In this document: positions 29,205 to 37,706 of the stretch, piece after piece | How the letters are laid out: every line of letters starts with the position of its first letter | Numbering within the stretch: the first letter of the stretch is position 1 | NCBI GenBank assembly: GCA_023380795.1 | Contig: JAMCSF010000024.1 | Location: 1 to 49,240, forward strand | Source: Candidatus Martarchaeota archaeon | GTDB taxonomy: Archaea; Micrarchaeota; Micrarchaeia; Micrarchaeales; Micrarchaeaceae | Direction: 5' to 3' | Length of the DNA: 49,240 bases | Position numbers and translations under genes: made by a program | Notes under the pieces: generated by a model | What the model saw: the letters and a program-made list of their open reading frames with translations, nothing else | What the model was told of the DNA's origin: nothing | Databases searched by the model: none

Positions 29205-29219
29205 GGAAGGCAACCTTCC
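29205..29219 (+). terminator. short hairpin after the DsrE-like gene
   Basis: GGAAGG-CAA-CCTTCC forms a perfect 6-bp hairpin nine bases after the stop, and a CAATTTTTATG stretch follows some 15 bases later. It may be a terminator. Confidence 0.35.
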
Positions 29220-29389
29220 GATCTCTTCCATCCCAATTTTTATGCTAGAAGGCCCTCATGCTCTAAACTGTATCAATGTGAACGAAACTATAAAAACAAT
29301 CCGCAAAAATCCCAAACCCGAAAACTTTTTATAGCGCAATAAACCAAGCTATTTAAATCATCCATCAAAATCTAAATCGGGGTTATGTG

Positions 29390-30043
29390 ATGGGTGAAAT
29401 TACAGCCGGCTTGAACGAGAAGTTTTCGCAATACACCCTCAAGTGGAGGGGAGGAAAGCTAACAACTACGCAATATGCACTTTTTGCGATACAGATGGCA
29501 GTTGTAATACTGCTTTCGTGGCTCGGAGCCATAGCCACTCCCGTAGTTGGCCCTGGCATCGGGTTCCTTTACTGGGCATATCCTTTCTTTGTAGTTTTTA
29601 CTCTGTGGTGGGGAGTATGGGGAATACTGGGGGCATGGATTGGCGCCTTCGTGGGGTCTGGTCTTTTGACGGGGCTGCCAGTTCTTCCTGCGCTGGGATT
29701 CAGCATAGGCGACCTAATTCCCGCACTGCTGATATTCCTTCTTTACAGGGGATACCTTAGAAAGCACGGCATAGACCCATTGGGCAGGGACATAATGAAA
29801 AGCAAGAAATCCGCGGCATGGTTCGTTATATGGGTAATGGGCATTACTAATATAATCGGGGGCTTATGGGGCGTATGGATCCTTGTGCTTCTCGGTTTCG
29901 TTCCAGCCAGCGCGTATTTGCTGGGTGCCGGGCTGTGGATACTGGGCGATGCGATAGTGCTACTAATAGCCCCATTCCTGGCCAGATACGTTACTCCTGT
30001 TGTGGAGCGCTTCGGGCTGGTGAATACTGGTTGGGTGTCGTAA
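29390..30043 (+). CDS. ECF transporter substrate-binding (S) component
   Basis: A 217-residue membrane protein with about six transmembrane segments and small-residue-rich helices (GAIATPVVGPGIGFLYWAYP, GAWIGAFVGSGLL), the look of an energy-coupling-factor S component. It is directly upstream of EcfT and the ATPases, and the three genes form a complete transporter. The substrate cannot be read from this protein; the downstream phosphoribosyltransferase domain suggests a nucleobase. The ATG at 29390 follows GGTTATGTG. An upstream TATA-like CTTTTTATAGCG at about 29324 fits as the promoter. Confidence 0.7.
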   Translation: MGEITAGLNEKFSQYTLKWRGGKLTTTQYALFAIQMAVVILLSWLGAIATPVVGPGIGFLYWAYPFFVVFTLWWGVWGILGAWIGAFVGSGLLTGLPVLPALGFSIGDLIPALLIFLLYRGYLRKHGIDPLGRDIMKSKKSAAWFVIWVMGITNIIGGLWGVWILVLLGFVPASAYLLGAGLWILGDAIVLLIAPFLARYVTPVVERFGLVNTGWVS

Positions 30044-30127
30044 ACGCAAGCGTCGGTCTCACGCGGGCAGAAACGCAGGGTTAAGACTATACTTTTCTCT
30101 GCCCGTTCCGACTCATTTTATGTAAAC

Positions 30128-30868
30128 ATGAATCCGATAGTCAAGTTCCTACTGCTCATACTTCTTTCAGTAGGGGTGGTTATATCGATAATACGTCCGG
30201 TCCCTGACCTTTCGTACAATCTGCTTGTACTTGCGTTCGCCGTAGGCTTTCTAGTCGAGAGTGGTACTATAAAATATCTGGTGAAGAGCTATCTCGCGCT
30301 TCTAGTAGTTGCGCTTTTCGTCATGATGACTTGGTGGATAGTATTCAATCAGATAGGCACTAATCCAATCTTTAGCATAACTGTGCTAGGCGCAACGCTC
30401 AGGGTAACGTACCTATCCATATACGTGGGCATAGGCAAAATATCCGGATATGCGTCTATGGCTTTCATGACGCTGCTCACGATAATGAGCACCAGGGACG
30501 CAGACATAATATCAGCATTGAAAAGGCTCAGGGTACCGTTCAAGGCGGTGTTCTTCGCATCGCTGATAGCAAGGAGCCTTAACATAATGTCCGACGATCT
30601 TGATTCGATAAGGCAGGCCCAGTTCGCCAGGGGAGCTGGAGGCGCGTCAACAAACATACTAAAGAAGGTCACCTCATTCGTAATGCTTTCGATACCATTG
30701 ACTACATCCATGATAAAGCGTTCCGTAGACATGGGCTTCGCGCTTGAATCCAGGGGATTCTCCAAGTCCAAGGGGCTGTCAGACTTTATCTCAGAAAAGA
30801 GGTTCAAGGCCAGCGATGCGATTATAATGGCTTTCGGCGCCTTCATGCTGGCCCTTCCATTTATCTGA
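30128..30868 (+). CDS. ecfT: ECF transporter transmembrane component EcfT
   Basis: A 246-residue membrane protein linking the S component to the ATPases. About four or five hydrophobic segments precede the cytoplasmic coupling helices. The family's two Ala-Arg-Gly-type motifs are visible: SIRQAQFARGAGG near residue 168 and GFALESRGFSKSKG near 205, which contact the ATPases. It ends 12 bases before the ATPase gene, so coupling is tight. Confidence 0.87.
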   Translation: MNPIVKFLLLILLSVGVVISIIRPVPDLSYNLLVLAFAVGFLVESGTIKYLVKSYLALLVVALFVMMTWWIVFNQIGTNPIFSITVLGATLRVTYLSIYVGIGKISGYASMAFMTLLTIMSTRDADIISALKRLRVPFKAVFFASLIARSLNIMSDDLDSIRQAQFARGAGGASTNILKKVTSFVMLSIPLTTSMIKRSVDMGFALESRGFSKSKGLSDFISEKRFKASDAIIMAFGAFMLALPFI

Positions 30869-30880
30869 GCGGGTGCAATC

Positions 30881-33439
30881 ATGGATTCGATAACAATAAG
30901 CGATTTTTATTGGAGATATCCCAATTTTACCGGAATAAAGAGCGATTATGCCCTGAAGGGAATTAGCCTAAGCGTCAGAGAGGGCGAATTTCTCGGCATT
31001 ACAGGGCCGAGCGGTTCAGGCAAGACAACGCTCTGCTATGCAATAGCAGGCCTGATACCCCATCAGCTAAAGCTGCCTCTCAATTTTCAGGATGGGATAA
31101 AAGGAGAGATAAATGTCCTTGGTAAAACAGTCACCAAAGCAGAAATAATAAACGGGGAGCTCAAGCTTTCAGGCACAGGCATAACTGCTCCAGAGGTTGG
31201 TCTCGTAATGCAGGATCCTGAAAGCCAGTTCCTCAGCATGAGCGTCATGAACGAGGTCTCTTTGGGGCTGCAGCTCATGGGCCTAGAAAAGGGGGAAATG
31301 CGCGAACGCATAAAGGGCGCCCTTGAGCTCGTTGGCCTGGGCGAGCTTTATGACTATGCCGAAAAGATTCACCCTTCTGAGCTGTCCGGAGGCCAGAAGC
31401 AGCGTCTCGTAATAGCAAGCTTCCTGGCCATGAAACCCAAGATCCTGATACTAGACGAACCAACGTCAGACCTAGACCCTAAGGGGAAAATGGAAGTAAT
31501 AGAGACCATTGCAAAGATAAAGAAAGAATCTGGAATGACAATAATTCTTGTGGAGCACAATCCTGACGTGATGCTAAAGTTCGCCGACAGACTAGCCCTT
31601 TTGTACGATGGTTCAATAGTCAAAACAGGCAGGCCAGAAGAAATATATTCGAACAAGGAGCTTATATCCAAATACAACATATACGCGCCGGAGGTATCTG
31701 AACTTTCCGATTATTTTTCCGTTGACGAAAGCCCAAAGCTGGGCATACCAAAAACGGGATTCAAGATAGAGCGGAAAAGGCCAACAATATCAAATCCGAT
31801 AATAACGCTAAATGAGGTATCATTCTCGTATGACGACGGAACCAAGGCTCTTGAGAACATAAATCTTGAAATAGAAAAAGGTTCTCTCGTGGCACTGGTC
31901 GGGCAGAATGGCTCAGGGAAAAGCACGCTTTCAAAAATTATTTCTGGGATACTCGCGCCTGGTTCCGGTACGGCAAATGTTGCAGGGCTAAATCCGCGCT
32001 CAAAGAGAGACAGGCTCAAGCTGCCCATGCATGTCAGCTACGTTTTTCAGAATCCAGACCACCAAATATTTACCAGGAGCGTCACTTCTGAAGTAAACTA
32101 TTCGCTGAAGAATGCCGGCATAATCGGAAAGGAAGCTGACGAAAAGGTTGACGAAATACTCAAGCGCGTAGGCCTTTCGGAAAAGGCCAACGAAGATCCC
32201 GTATTCCTTGGAAGGGGTCAGAAGCGCAGGCTTGCGGTGGCAAGCAGCATAGTAATAAAGCCAGAAGTGCTCATAGTCGACGAACCGACCACAGGCCAGG
32301 ACTATAAAATGGCAATGGAAATAATGGAGATAATAAAAAGCCTGAACGAGGATGGCGTTACTGTTATTCTTATAACCCATGACATGAGGCTAGTTGCCGA
32401 ATACTGCCGAAGGGCTATAGTAATGAGCAAGGGCTCAATTATATTCGACGGTACTCCCGAAAACCTTTTCATGGACGAGAAAGTGTTGCGCCTTTCGTCG
32501 CTGTCAGAGCCGCAATCCGTAAGGCTGTCAAAGGGCATGATGAATGCTGGTCTGCTTGATGAACCGCTGATAAGCGCGAGAGAATGGCTTGAGTTCTTTA
32601 ATTTCCTGAAATCTAAAACTAAGATAGTCTTCAAATCTATCGCCGATATCGAAGCAAGCGCTGCGAAGATATCTGCTGCATTGAAGGATGCGGGCACACC
32701 GAAGGGAATGATATACATAGAGAGAGGCGGTATGGTGTTAGCCTCTGCACTTTGCTCAAAGCTTGGAAATCCAAAAACCTACGGCATATCCGCAAGCCAT
32801 TATAATGACATAGGGACACCAACAAAGGAGGTATTCGTGCGAGGAATGGATACGCTCAAAATCCCGAGCGGCGAAGGGTACGTCTTAGTGGTAGACGAGC
32901 TGGTGGATACAGGGAAAACGCTGGCAAGCATAATGACGCGCCTGCGCGCCGAATTTCCCAAAGAGAGGTTCGTAACATGCACGATGCTTGCAAAGCCACG
33001 CTCAGCGGCAAAGCCAGACATATGTGCAGAGGAGGTTTCTGATGACACGTGGGTGGTATTCGATTATGAAAGAAACGAGGCTCTCTCGGAATTTGAAAAG
33101 GCCAACCCTACAATGCTCCCTGAGCTCCGCAAGCATTTTGCCTCTTATCCGGAGGGCAAATATTCAAGCATTTACAAGAAAATAGATGAATTCTGCTCTG
33201 GCATAAGCAAAAAGCCTACAGCCATAGCATACGAGAACCCCCAGGCGCTAGTACAGGCGAGGCTGCTATCCGACAGACTTGGAGTGAAGCGCCTTCTTCC
33301 AGTAGCTGATGCTGCAACCGCATTTGCCAAGCTCAAAGACAAAGATATAATAGTAGTCGGATCCACAAAAGCTGCAGTAGAAATGATAAGTGCAGCAATA
33401 GGGCTCAAGGATCTGCTTGCATTAGTGGCAAAAGCCTAA
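30881..33439 (+). CDS. ecfA: fused EcfA-EcfA' ATPase with C-terminal phosphoribosyltransferase
   Basis: An 852-residue fusion. ATPase 1: Walker A GPSGSGKTT (42-50), Q-loop MQDPESQF, signature LSGGQKQR (168-175), Walker B ILILDEPTSD, H-loop VEHN. ATPase 2: Walker A GQNGSGKST (341-349), Q-loop FQNPDHQIF, a changed signature LGRGQKRR (443-450), Walker B VLIVDEPTT, H-loop THD. From about 565 to 740 comes a phosphoribosyltransferase: IYIERGGMVLASAL (611-624), the PRPP loop VLVVDELVDTGKTL (668-681) and WVVFDYE (724-730). The last resembles the FPWE tail of xanthine/guanine enzymes. A final 75-residue alpha/beta piece is not recognised. It completes the ECF operon and suggests nucleobase uptake coupled to nucleotide formation. 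Confidence 0.9.
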   Translation: MDSITISDFYWRYPNFTGIKSDYALKGISLSVREGEFLGITGPSGSGKTTLCYAIAGLIPHQLKLPLNFQDGIKGEINVLGKTVTKAEIINGELKLSGTGITAPEVGLVMQDPESQFLSMSVMNEVSLGLQLMGLEKGEMRERIKGALELVGLGELYDYAEKIHPSELSGGQKQRLVIASFLAMKPKILILDEPTSDLDPKGKMEVIETIAKIKKESGMTIILVEHNPDVMLKFADRLALLYDGSIVKTGRPEEIYSNKELISKYNIYAPEVSELSDYFSVDESPKLGIPKTGFKIERKRPTISNPIITLNEVSFSYDDGTKALENINLEIEKGSLVALVGQNGSGKSTLSKIISGILAPGSGTANVAGLNPRSKRDRLKLPMHVSYVFQNPDHQIFTRSVTSEVNYSLKNAGIIGKEADEKVDEILKRVGLSEKANEDPVFLGRGQKRRLAVASSIVIKPEVLIVDEPTTGQDYKMAMEIMEIIKSLNEDGVTVILITHDMRLVAEYCRRAIVMSKGSIIFDGTPENLFMDEKVLRLSSLSEPQSVRLSKGMMNAGLLDEPLISAREWLEFFNFLKSKTKIVFKSIADIEASAAKISAALKDAGTPKGMIYIERGGMVLASALCSKLGNPKTYGISASHYNDIGTPTKEVFVRGMDTLKIPSGEGYVLVVDELVDTGKTLASIMTRLRAEFPKERFVTCTMLAKPRSAAKPDICAEEVSDDTWVVFDYERNEALSEFEKANPTMLPELRKHFASYPEGKYSSIYKKIDEFCSGISKKPTAIAYENPQALVQARLLSDRLGVKRLLPVADAATAFAKLKDKDIIVVGSTKAAVEMISAAIGLKDLLALVAKA

Positions 33440-34056
33440 CGCGTTACGAAGCAGTTTCTGCACCGCGGCTGGTACGCTTCCTTGCCTCCTATAACTATGC
33501 GCGGCCCGGATTCTGCAATGCCGTCAATCATCCTCTGCGAGAACACGGCTTCTTCTCCACACTTCGTACAAACCGCAGTAAGCGAATATATATAATCCGC
33601 ATAAGCTAGCAGCTTCTCCGATATGCTGAACGGGACGCCCTTATAGTCCTTGTTGAGGGTCGATACGTAAACTATTTTCTTCATTGACGCCAGCCTGTCA
33701 AGCGTGTCCTCAAGTCCAGAATCTTCGTCCCAAAACTGGGCCTCGTCTATTCCTATGACGTTGTAATCAGAGCTTACGTCAAATATGGCCTTGACTCCGG
33801 CTTTGCCTACCCTCACTACTGTGGCATCTAGTTCTGCGCCCTTGTGCGTTTTAACCTTGTTTTCGCTGTAACGCTTGTCAATCTCCGGCTTGAAGAGTAT
33901 GACCTTTCTCCCTGCAAAGCGTTCCCGTTCAAGAAGCTCTATCAGTCTTGATGTTTTGCCCGAGAACATTGGTCCGGTGATTACAACAAGTCTTCCTATC
34001 TCTAGAGATTTCTTCGTATGCTGCACCCCACCGTATCTATCTGTCCTTTTTGACAA
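33436..34056 (-). CDS. tdk: thymidine kinase, type II
   Basis: A 206-residue deoxynucleoside kinase. Walker A is ITGPMFSGKTSRLIE near residues 26-40. The Walker-B-like VIGIDEAQFWDE near 100 and the lasso region GVPFSISEKLLAYAD near 143 follow. Zinc Cys are seen in CTKCGEE and CRNC at the C-terminus. It salvages thymidine to dTMP. The N-terminal 20 residues are a polar extension. Its stop overlaps the stop of the convergent ecfA fusion by four bases, and its start overlaps the small gene upstream. Confidence 0.93.
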   Translation of the reverse strand: MSKRTDRYGGVQHTKKSLEIGRLVVITGPMFSGKTSRLIELLERERFAGRKVILFKPEIDKRYSENKVKTHKGAELDATVVRVGKAGVKAIFDVSSDYNVIGIDEAQFWDEDSGLEDTLDRLASMKKIVYVSTLNKDYKGVPFSISEKLLAYADYIYSLTAVCTKCGEEAVFSQRMIDGIAESGPRIVIGGKEAYQPRCRNCFVTR

Positions 34057-34207
34057 GCCTGAACTCGTAGTCCCTCATGAGCATCTGGGCAGTTTCAAAC
34101 CTGTCTTCTATGCCTTTTGCGAGTTTTCTGTCCCTTCCGTCCTCGAGTTTTTTTTCAAGCTTCCTGTGGTGCTCTATCAACGCGTTTATCCTTTCCTGAT
34201 AAGCCAT
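34037..34207 (-). CDS. small coiled-coil protein upstream of thymidine kinase
   Basis: A 56-residue, highly charged protein predicted as a helical hairpin (ERINALIEHHRKLEKKLEDG and the following helix). I do not recognise it. The ATG at 34207 is preceded by GTGGTCTT. It overlaps the tdk start by 20 bases on the same strand, so it is probably translated with tdk. Confidence 0.5.
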   Translation of the reverse strand: MAYQERINALIEHHRKLEKKLEDGRDRKLAKGIEDRFETAQMLMRDYEFRLVKKDR

Positions 34208-34293
34208 AAGACCACATACGTAATTGCCAGCGATAAAATAATAAGCTAACGTGCGTGCCAAAGGTTAAATCCTTTGCTAGCCTAATTACAACC

Positions 34294-35310
34294 ATGTACG
34301 AACCGATGGTAAAGCCTCCGAGGCTCAGGAAGGGGGGAACCATAAGGATAATAGCTCCTTCAAGCGCAGCCACGTCAACCAGTTCCCTGCCAAAAGCCGT
34401 GAGGTTTCTGGAGAAGCAGGGCTTCAAGGTAAGCCTGGCGCAGAGCATGATAAGGGAATCGCCCACGCGCTACCTTACTGCAGGAGACGCCATTAGGAAA
34501 AACGAGATAGAGAATGCGTTCAAGAGCGACAAATACGACGCGATAATGGTGCTTCAGGGCGGCGCTGGCTCCATAGACATACTCAACGGCATAGACTATG
34601 ACATAATAAAGGACCATCCAAAGATATTCATAGGGTACAGCGACATAACGCTATTGCAGCTGGCGTTCATGAGGATGGCGCACATGGCGTCGTTCCAGGG
34701 TCCGATGCTCATAGATCTCTTCGAGGAGGACGAGGCTGCCTTGCAGACCAACTGGAACAACCTCATAAACATAATAAGCCGCGGCGAAGAGGTCATGATA
34801 AAGAACCCGTTGGAAAGCGGATGGGCCAAATCCATAAACGACGGCACGACCAAGGGCCAGCTGATGGGCGGCAACCTCACTGTCTTCTCGCTGATAGTAG
34901 GCACAAAATATATACCAGACGCGCGCGGCAAGGTTCTTTTCTTCGAGGATGTTAATGTTGAGCCATGGATGCTCGACAACCTTCTGACATCGCTTGTGAT
35001 AAAAGGCATACTGAAGAAGGCCAACGGCATAGTCTTCGGGCAGTTGCCAAATTACGGGATAGAAAACATATCGGAATCCCAGGGCGTTACGTCATACCTG
35101 ATGAAACATCTTTTCATAGAAGACTACATAAACGCCACGATGCACAGCACGCTGCAGGACCTGTTCTCAAACAAGATGCCAAAGAAACCGGCGTTCATAG
35201 AGTTCGCTTGCTGCCATGGCAAGTACATAACAACCATACCCATGGGCATAAGGGTGAAGCTCAACGCTTCCGAGTGCACGATGGAAATGCTTGAGCCTGG
35301 AGTAGAATAA
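34294..35310 (+). CDS. S66-family serine peptidase (LD-carboxypeptidase/MccF-like)
   Basis: A 338-residue member of peptidase family S66. The order of motifs is as in the family: an N-terminal IRIIAPSSAA, then LQGGAGSIDIL, the nucleophile Ser at S116 in IGYSDITLL, the catalytic Glu in LFFEDVNVEPW near residue 220 and the catalytic His in CCHGKYITTIPMG near 310. Bacterial members cut murein tetrapeptides; MccF cuts microcin C-like adenylates. Archaea have no murein, so a MccF-like detoxification or peptide-recycling role is more likely. An in-frame GTG at 34255 is possible, but the ATG at 34294 is closer to the family start. Confidence 0.8.
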   Translation: MYEPMVKPPRLRKGGTIRIIAPSSAATSTSSLPKAVRFLEKQGFKVSLAQSMIRESPTRYLTAGDAIRKNEIENAFKSDKYDAIMVLQGGAGSIDILNGIDYDIIKDHPKIFIGYSDITLLQLAFMRMAHMASFQGPMLIDLFEEDEAALQTNWNNLINIISRGEEVMIKNPLESGWAKSINDGTTKGQLMGGNLTVFSLIVGTKYIPDARGKVLFFEDVNVEPWMLDNLLTSLVIKGILKKANGIVFGQLPNYGIENISESQGVTSYLMKHLFIEDYINATMHSTLQDLFSNKMPKKPAFIEFACCHGKYITTIPMGIRVKLNASECTMEMLEPGVE

Positions 35311-35585
35311 TCCTTATTATTTAAGACAGCGCCTGCGCATAACGCAGGCGCGTCCTCTGGGGTTTGCCAAGTTTCCCTGGCAGTATGAAATACGTAATAA
35401 AAGTATTTAAACATTACTTTAATTCCTTAATTGTCTATTAAAGTAAAATAATTATAGTAAAGTATAAATAGCTTAACGGAAAAACCTGACTGGACAGTGC
35501 GCAAGCCATGCACAATACAAATATGGCAGACAGCTTTTTCTGGGGTTATACCTGTGCGTAGCAAAGGCGCGTCCGAGGGGTTAGA
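35311..35585. promoter_or_regulatory. hairpin, inverted repeat and TATA region
   Basis: This 275-base gap holds three signals. A perfect 9-bp hairpin GCGCCTGCG/CGCAGGCGC with a 5-base loop (35329-35351) may end the S66 transcript. A perfect 10-bp inverted repeat TTACTTTAAT/ATTAAAGTAA (35414-35423 and 35437-35446, 13-base spacer) looks like an operator. A TATA-like AGTATAAATAGC (about 35461-35472) would start a transcript near 35497 for the next gene. No further gene is seen. Confidence 0.5.
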
Positions 35586-35894
35586 ATGGACACAGACGAA
35601 GAATGTGAGCGTGAGCCAAATGGAGGAAAATTGCGGAGGGAGTTCATGTACGAACAGGAAATAAGGGACGGCATAGAAAAGCTCTTGGATTACAAGTACG
35701 GGCTTGTCGGGATAGATCCGGAAGAGGTAAGCACATCTACCGTATCAGAGCTCGTCAGGGCGATAGCCTTGGTAACCGAAGAGGACATGACAGCACAGCT
35801 AACCAAAAGAACCATGAACAGGGTGCTTGTTTACAGGCACAATTCCGAAACAACTCCTTCGGGCTTCAGTTTTTTGGCTTTTGGGCACAAATGA
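35586..35894 (+). CDS. hypothetical acidic protein
   Basis: A 102-residue soluble protein of unknown function. It is acidic at the start, with a helical middle (EQEIRDGIEKLLDYKYGLVG) and a pattern of a second helix with TVSELVRAIALVTEED near 55. The gene has its own promoter with a nearby 10-bp inverted repeat, suggesting regulated expression. GGGGTTAG precedes the ATG. No domain is recognised. Confidence 0.55.
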   Translation: MDTDEECEREPNGGKLRREFMYEQEIRDGIEKLLDYKYGLVGIDPEEVSTSTVSELVRAIALVTEEDMTAQLTKRTMNRVLVYRHNSETTPSGFSFLAFGHK

Positions 35895-35915
35895 CCGAAA
35901 GCCCTTTTTCTTTTT

Positions 35916-36155
35916 TTATTGCTTTTTCCTGCGCGCAATTATGGAATCCCTTATTGCGGCTATCTTCTTGTTAGCTGCAATCATTCCGGTTCCGGTAAGT
36001 AGCACAATCGCAGTCACTGCAAGCATTCCATAATCGTTTATCCCATGCGAAAGCAAAACGCCCCAGACTGCTCCAGAGACAAAGCCTGCAAAAATCCAGC
36101 CCAAGCCTGCCGATATTATGCCATTCATGGAACAATCATTTGAATAATGTGACAT
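35916..36155 (-). CDS. small two-helix membrane protein
   Basis: A 79-residue protein with two transmembrane segments (about residues 12-34 and 42-60) and a basic cytoplasmic end RRKKQ. I do not recognise the family. A start at the second Met (residue 10) is also possible. Convergent with the gene before it. Confidence 0.45.
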   Translation of the reverse strand: MSHYSNDCSMNGIISAGLGWIFAGFVSGAVWGVLLSHGINDYGMLAVTAIVLLTGTGMIAANKKIAAIRDSIIARRKKQ

Positions 36156-36256
36156 GATGGCTTTAAGTATGCGCGTGTATAGGCAGAAACGGTAAGAAAG
36201 CTATAAATATTATGAAAAGCGGAATACTTTTTATTACTTTATCATATGTGAGTGAG

Positions 36257-36577
36257 ATGCAAGATTCTGTCAATGAAATCAAAAGCCAGCATGCTAAAGC
36301 TGAATTCTCTGTGAAAGTCATGCCAGCGCAGATGAACAAGGCAAGAGATATATTCTACAAGATAACCGAGCGCGAAGAATTCGCCGATATAAGGAGTGGG
36401 ATATTTTACTCGCTTTCGCTCGAAAAGGGGGATAAAGCAGCGAATATGAAAATAAAAAGCCTTTTTAAGTATCCTTCCGAGGAAAATGCGCGTAGGATGG
36501 CGGATTTGATCGAAGAAATTGCCAATAGGATTCAAAAAGAAGCGGGTAACAGCCTAGAACCTATACTGCGCCAATAG
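36257..36577 (+). CDS. hypothetical small protein
   Basis: A 106-residue soluble protein, not recognised. Composition and strand/helix pattern (AEFSVKVMPAQ, YSLSLEKG, MKIKSLFKYPSEENARRMADLIEE) suggest a compact alpha/beta fold. The ATG at 36257 is chosen since GTGAGTGAG precedes it and a TATA-like GCTATAAATATTATG lies at about 36199-36213. The frame is open farther upstream across that promoter. Confidence 0.5.
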   Translation: MQDSVNEIKSQHAKAEFSVKVMPAQMNKARDIFYKITEREEFADIRSGIFYSLSLEKGDKAANMKIKSLFKYPSEENARRMADLIEEIANRIQKEAGNSLEPILRQ

Positions 36578-36662
36578 CTATGCCTAATTAACCATTTTGG
36601 GCAAATTCTTTCCGCAAAGTAATTTATACTTTTTATTGCAGTTTTTATTGCAGTTTGATAAA

Positions 36663-37103
36663 ATGGAAATATCTATAAGAGGTTTCAAGCAGGGAGACCG
36701 CATTCCGGACCAGTTTACCTGCAAAGGCATAGACACGCAGCCTACTGTGGAGATAAGCAGCGTACCGGAAGGCACAAAGAGCATAGTCCTGATAATGGAT
36801 GATCCTGACGCCCCAATGGGTACATTCACGCACTGGATAGCCTATAATATACCTCCTGACGTTGTAAGGATAGATCGTGCCTCAAAGCACTCGGAAATAA
36901 GTTTCGGCATAAACGATTTCGGAAACGAAGGCTACAATGGCCCATGCCCTCCTAAGGGAAAGCCACACAGGTATTATTTTAGGGCATATGCCACATCCCT
37001 AGAAAAGCTACCCAAAGGAATGCACAGGAAGCCAATCGACGACAAGCTAAAGTCGAGCGTTATAGCGCACTGTGAATATATGGGCACATATTCCAGCAGT
37101 TAA
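36663..37103 (+). CDS. PEBP / YbhB-YbcL family protein
   Basis: A 146-residue phosphatidylethanolamine-binding-protein-like domain (Raf kinase inhibitor family). The ligand-site motifs are visible: IVLIMDDPDAPMGTFTHWIAYNIP (D-P-D-A-P and the T-H-W pair) and GYNGPCPPKGKPHRYYFRAYA. In prokaryotes the function is not settled. The ATG at 36663 fits the family start; a TATA-like AATTTATACTTTTTA at about 36620-36634 implies a very short leader. Confidence 0.9.
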   Translation: MEISIRGFKQGDRIPDQFTCKGIDTQPTVEISSVPEGTKSIVLIMDDPDAPMGTFTHWIAYNIPPDVVRIDRASKHSEISFGINDFGNEGYNGPCPPKGKPHRYYFRAYATSLEKLPKGMHRKPIDDKLKSSVIAHCEYMGTYSSS

Positions 37104-37154
37104 CAAATAAATATTATATCTGCCATTGCTACTATTGTTATCTGGTCTGATTGC

Positions 37155-37691
37155 ATGGATGGCGGCAAAATAAGCGATTACATTGACAAGTACTCTGATT
37201 CTTTAAGGGACGTAACGCTTTGCTATTTTGTGGACAAAAAGAAGTCTGAAGTATTGCTCGCCATGAAAAAGCGCGGATTCGGACAGGGCAAGCTAAATGG
37301 TGCTGGAGGCAAGCTCAAGGCTGGCGAAACCGTCGAGGAAGCCATGATAAGGGAATCCGTAGAAGAGGTTGGAGTCCGCCCAAAGAGCTATTACAAGGCT
37401 GGCACATTACGTTTTTATTTCGGCGGAAGCAATCCCAAAAGTGAATTTAACCAAAGAGTTCATGTATACATAGCTGAAGAATGGGATGGGGAGATATCAG
37501 AAAGCGAGGAAATGGAACCTAAATGGTTCAAAATAAGCTCCATACCTTTAGACATGATGTGGGACGATGACAAATATTGGCTGCCATACGTACTTAATGG
37601 TAAATTCGTTGACGCACATTTTCTTTTCGGAGATTCAAACAAAGTCACAGACATGAAAATAAGCTACAAGGCCAATGCCGATAAAAACTGA
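37155..37691 (+). CDS. Nudix hydrolase, MTH1/NUDT1-like
   Basis: A 178-residue Nudix enzyme. The Nudix box runs from G52 to G73 (GKLKAGETVEEAMIRESVEEVG) with the R-E-x-x-E-E core. Two other pieces resemble MTH1 (NUDT1), the oxidised-purine nucleotide hydrolase: RGFGQGKLNGAGGK ahead of the box and MMWDDDKYWLP near residue 135, which corresponds to the substrate-binding MWPDD segment. This suggests clean-up of 8-oxo-dGTP or 2-hydroxy-dATP. About 20 extra residues lie at each end. Confidence 0.85.
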   Translation: MDGGKISDYIDKYSDSLRDVTLCYFVDKKKSEVLLAMKKRGFGQGKLNGAGGKLKAGETVEEAMIRESVEEVGVRPKSYYKAGTLRFYFGGSNPKSEFNQRVHVYIAEEWDGEISESEEMEPKWFKISSIPLDMMWDDDKYWLPYVLNGKFVDAHFLFGDSNKVTDMKISYKANADKN

Positions 37692-37706
37692 AATTAAAAA
37701 AACAAA

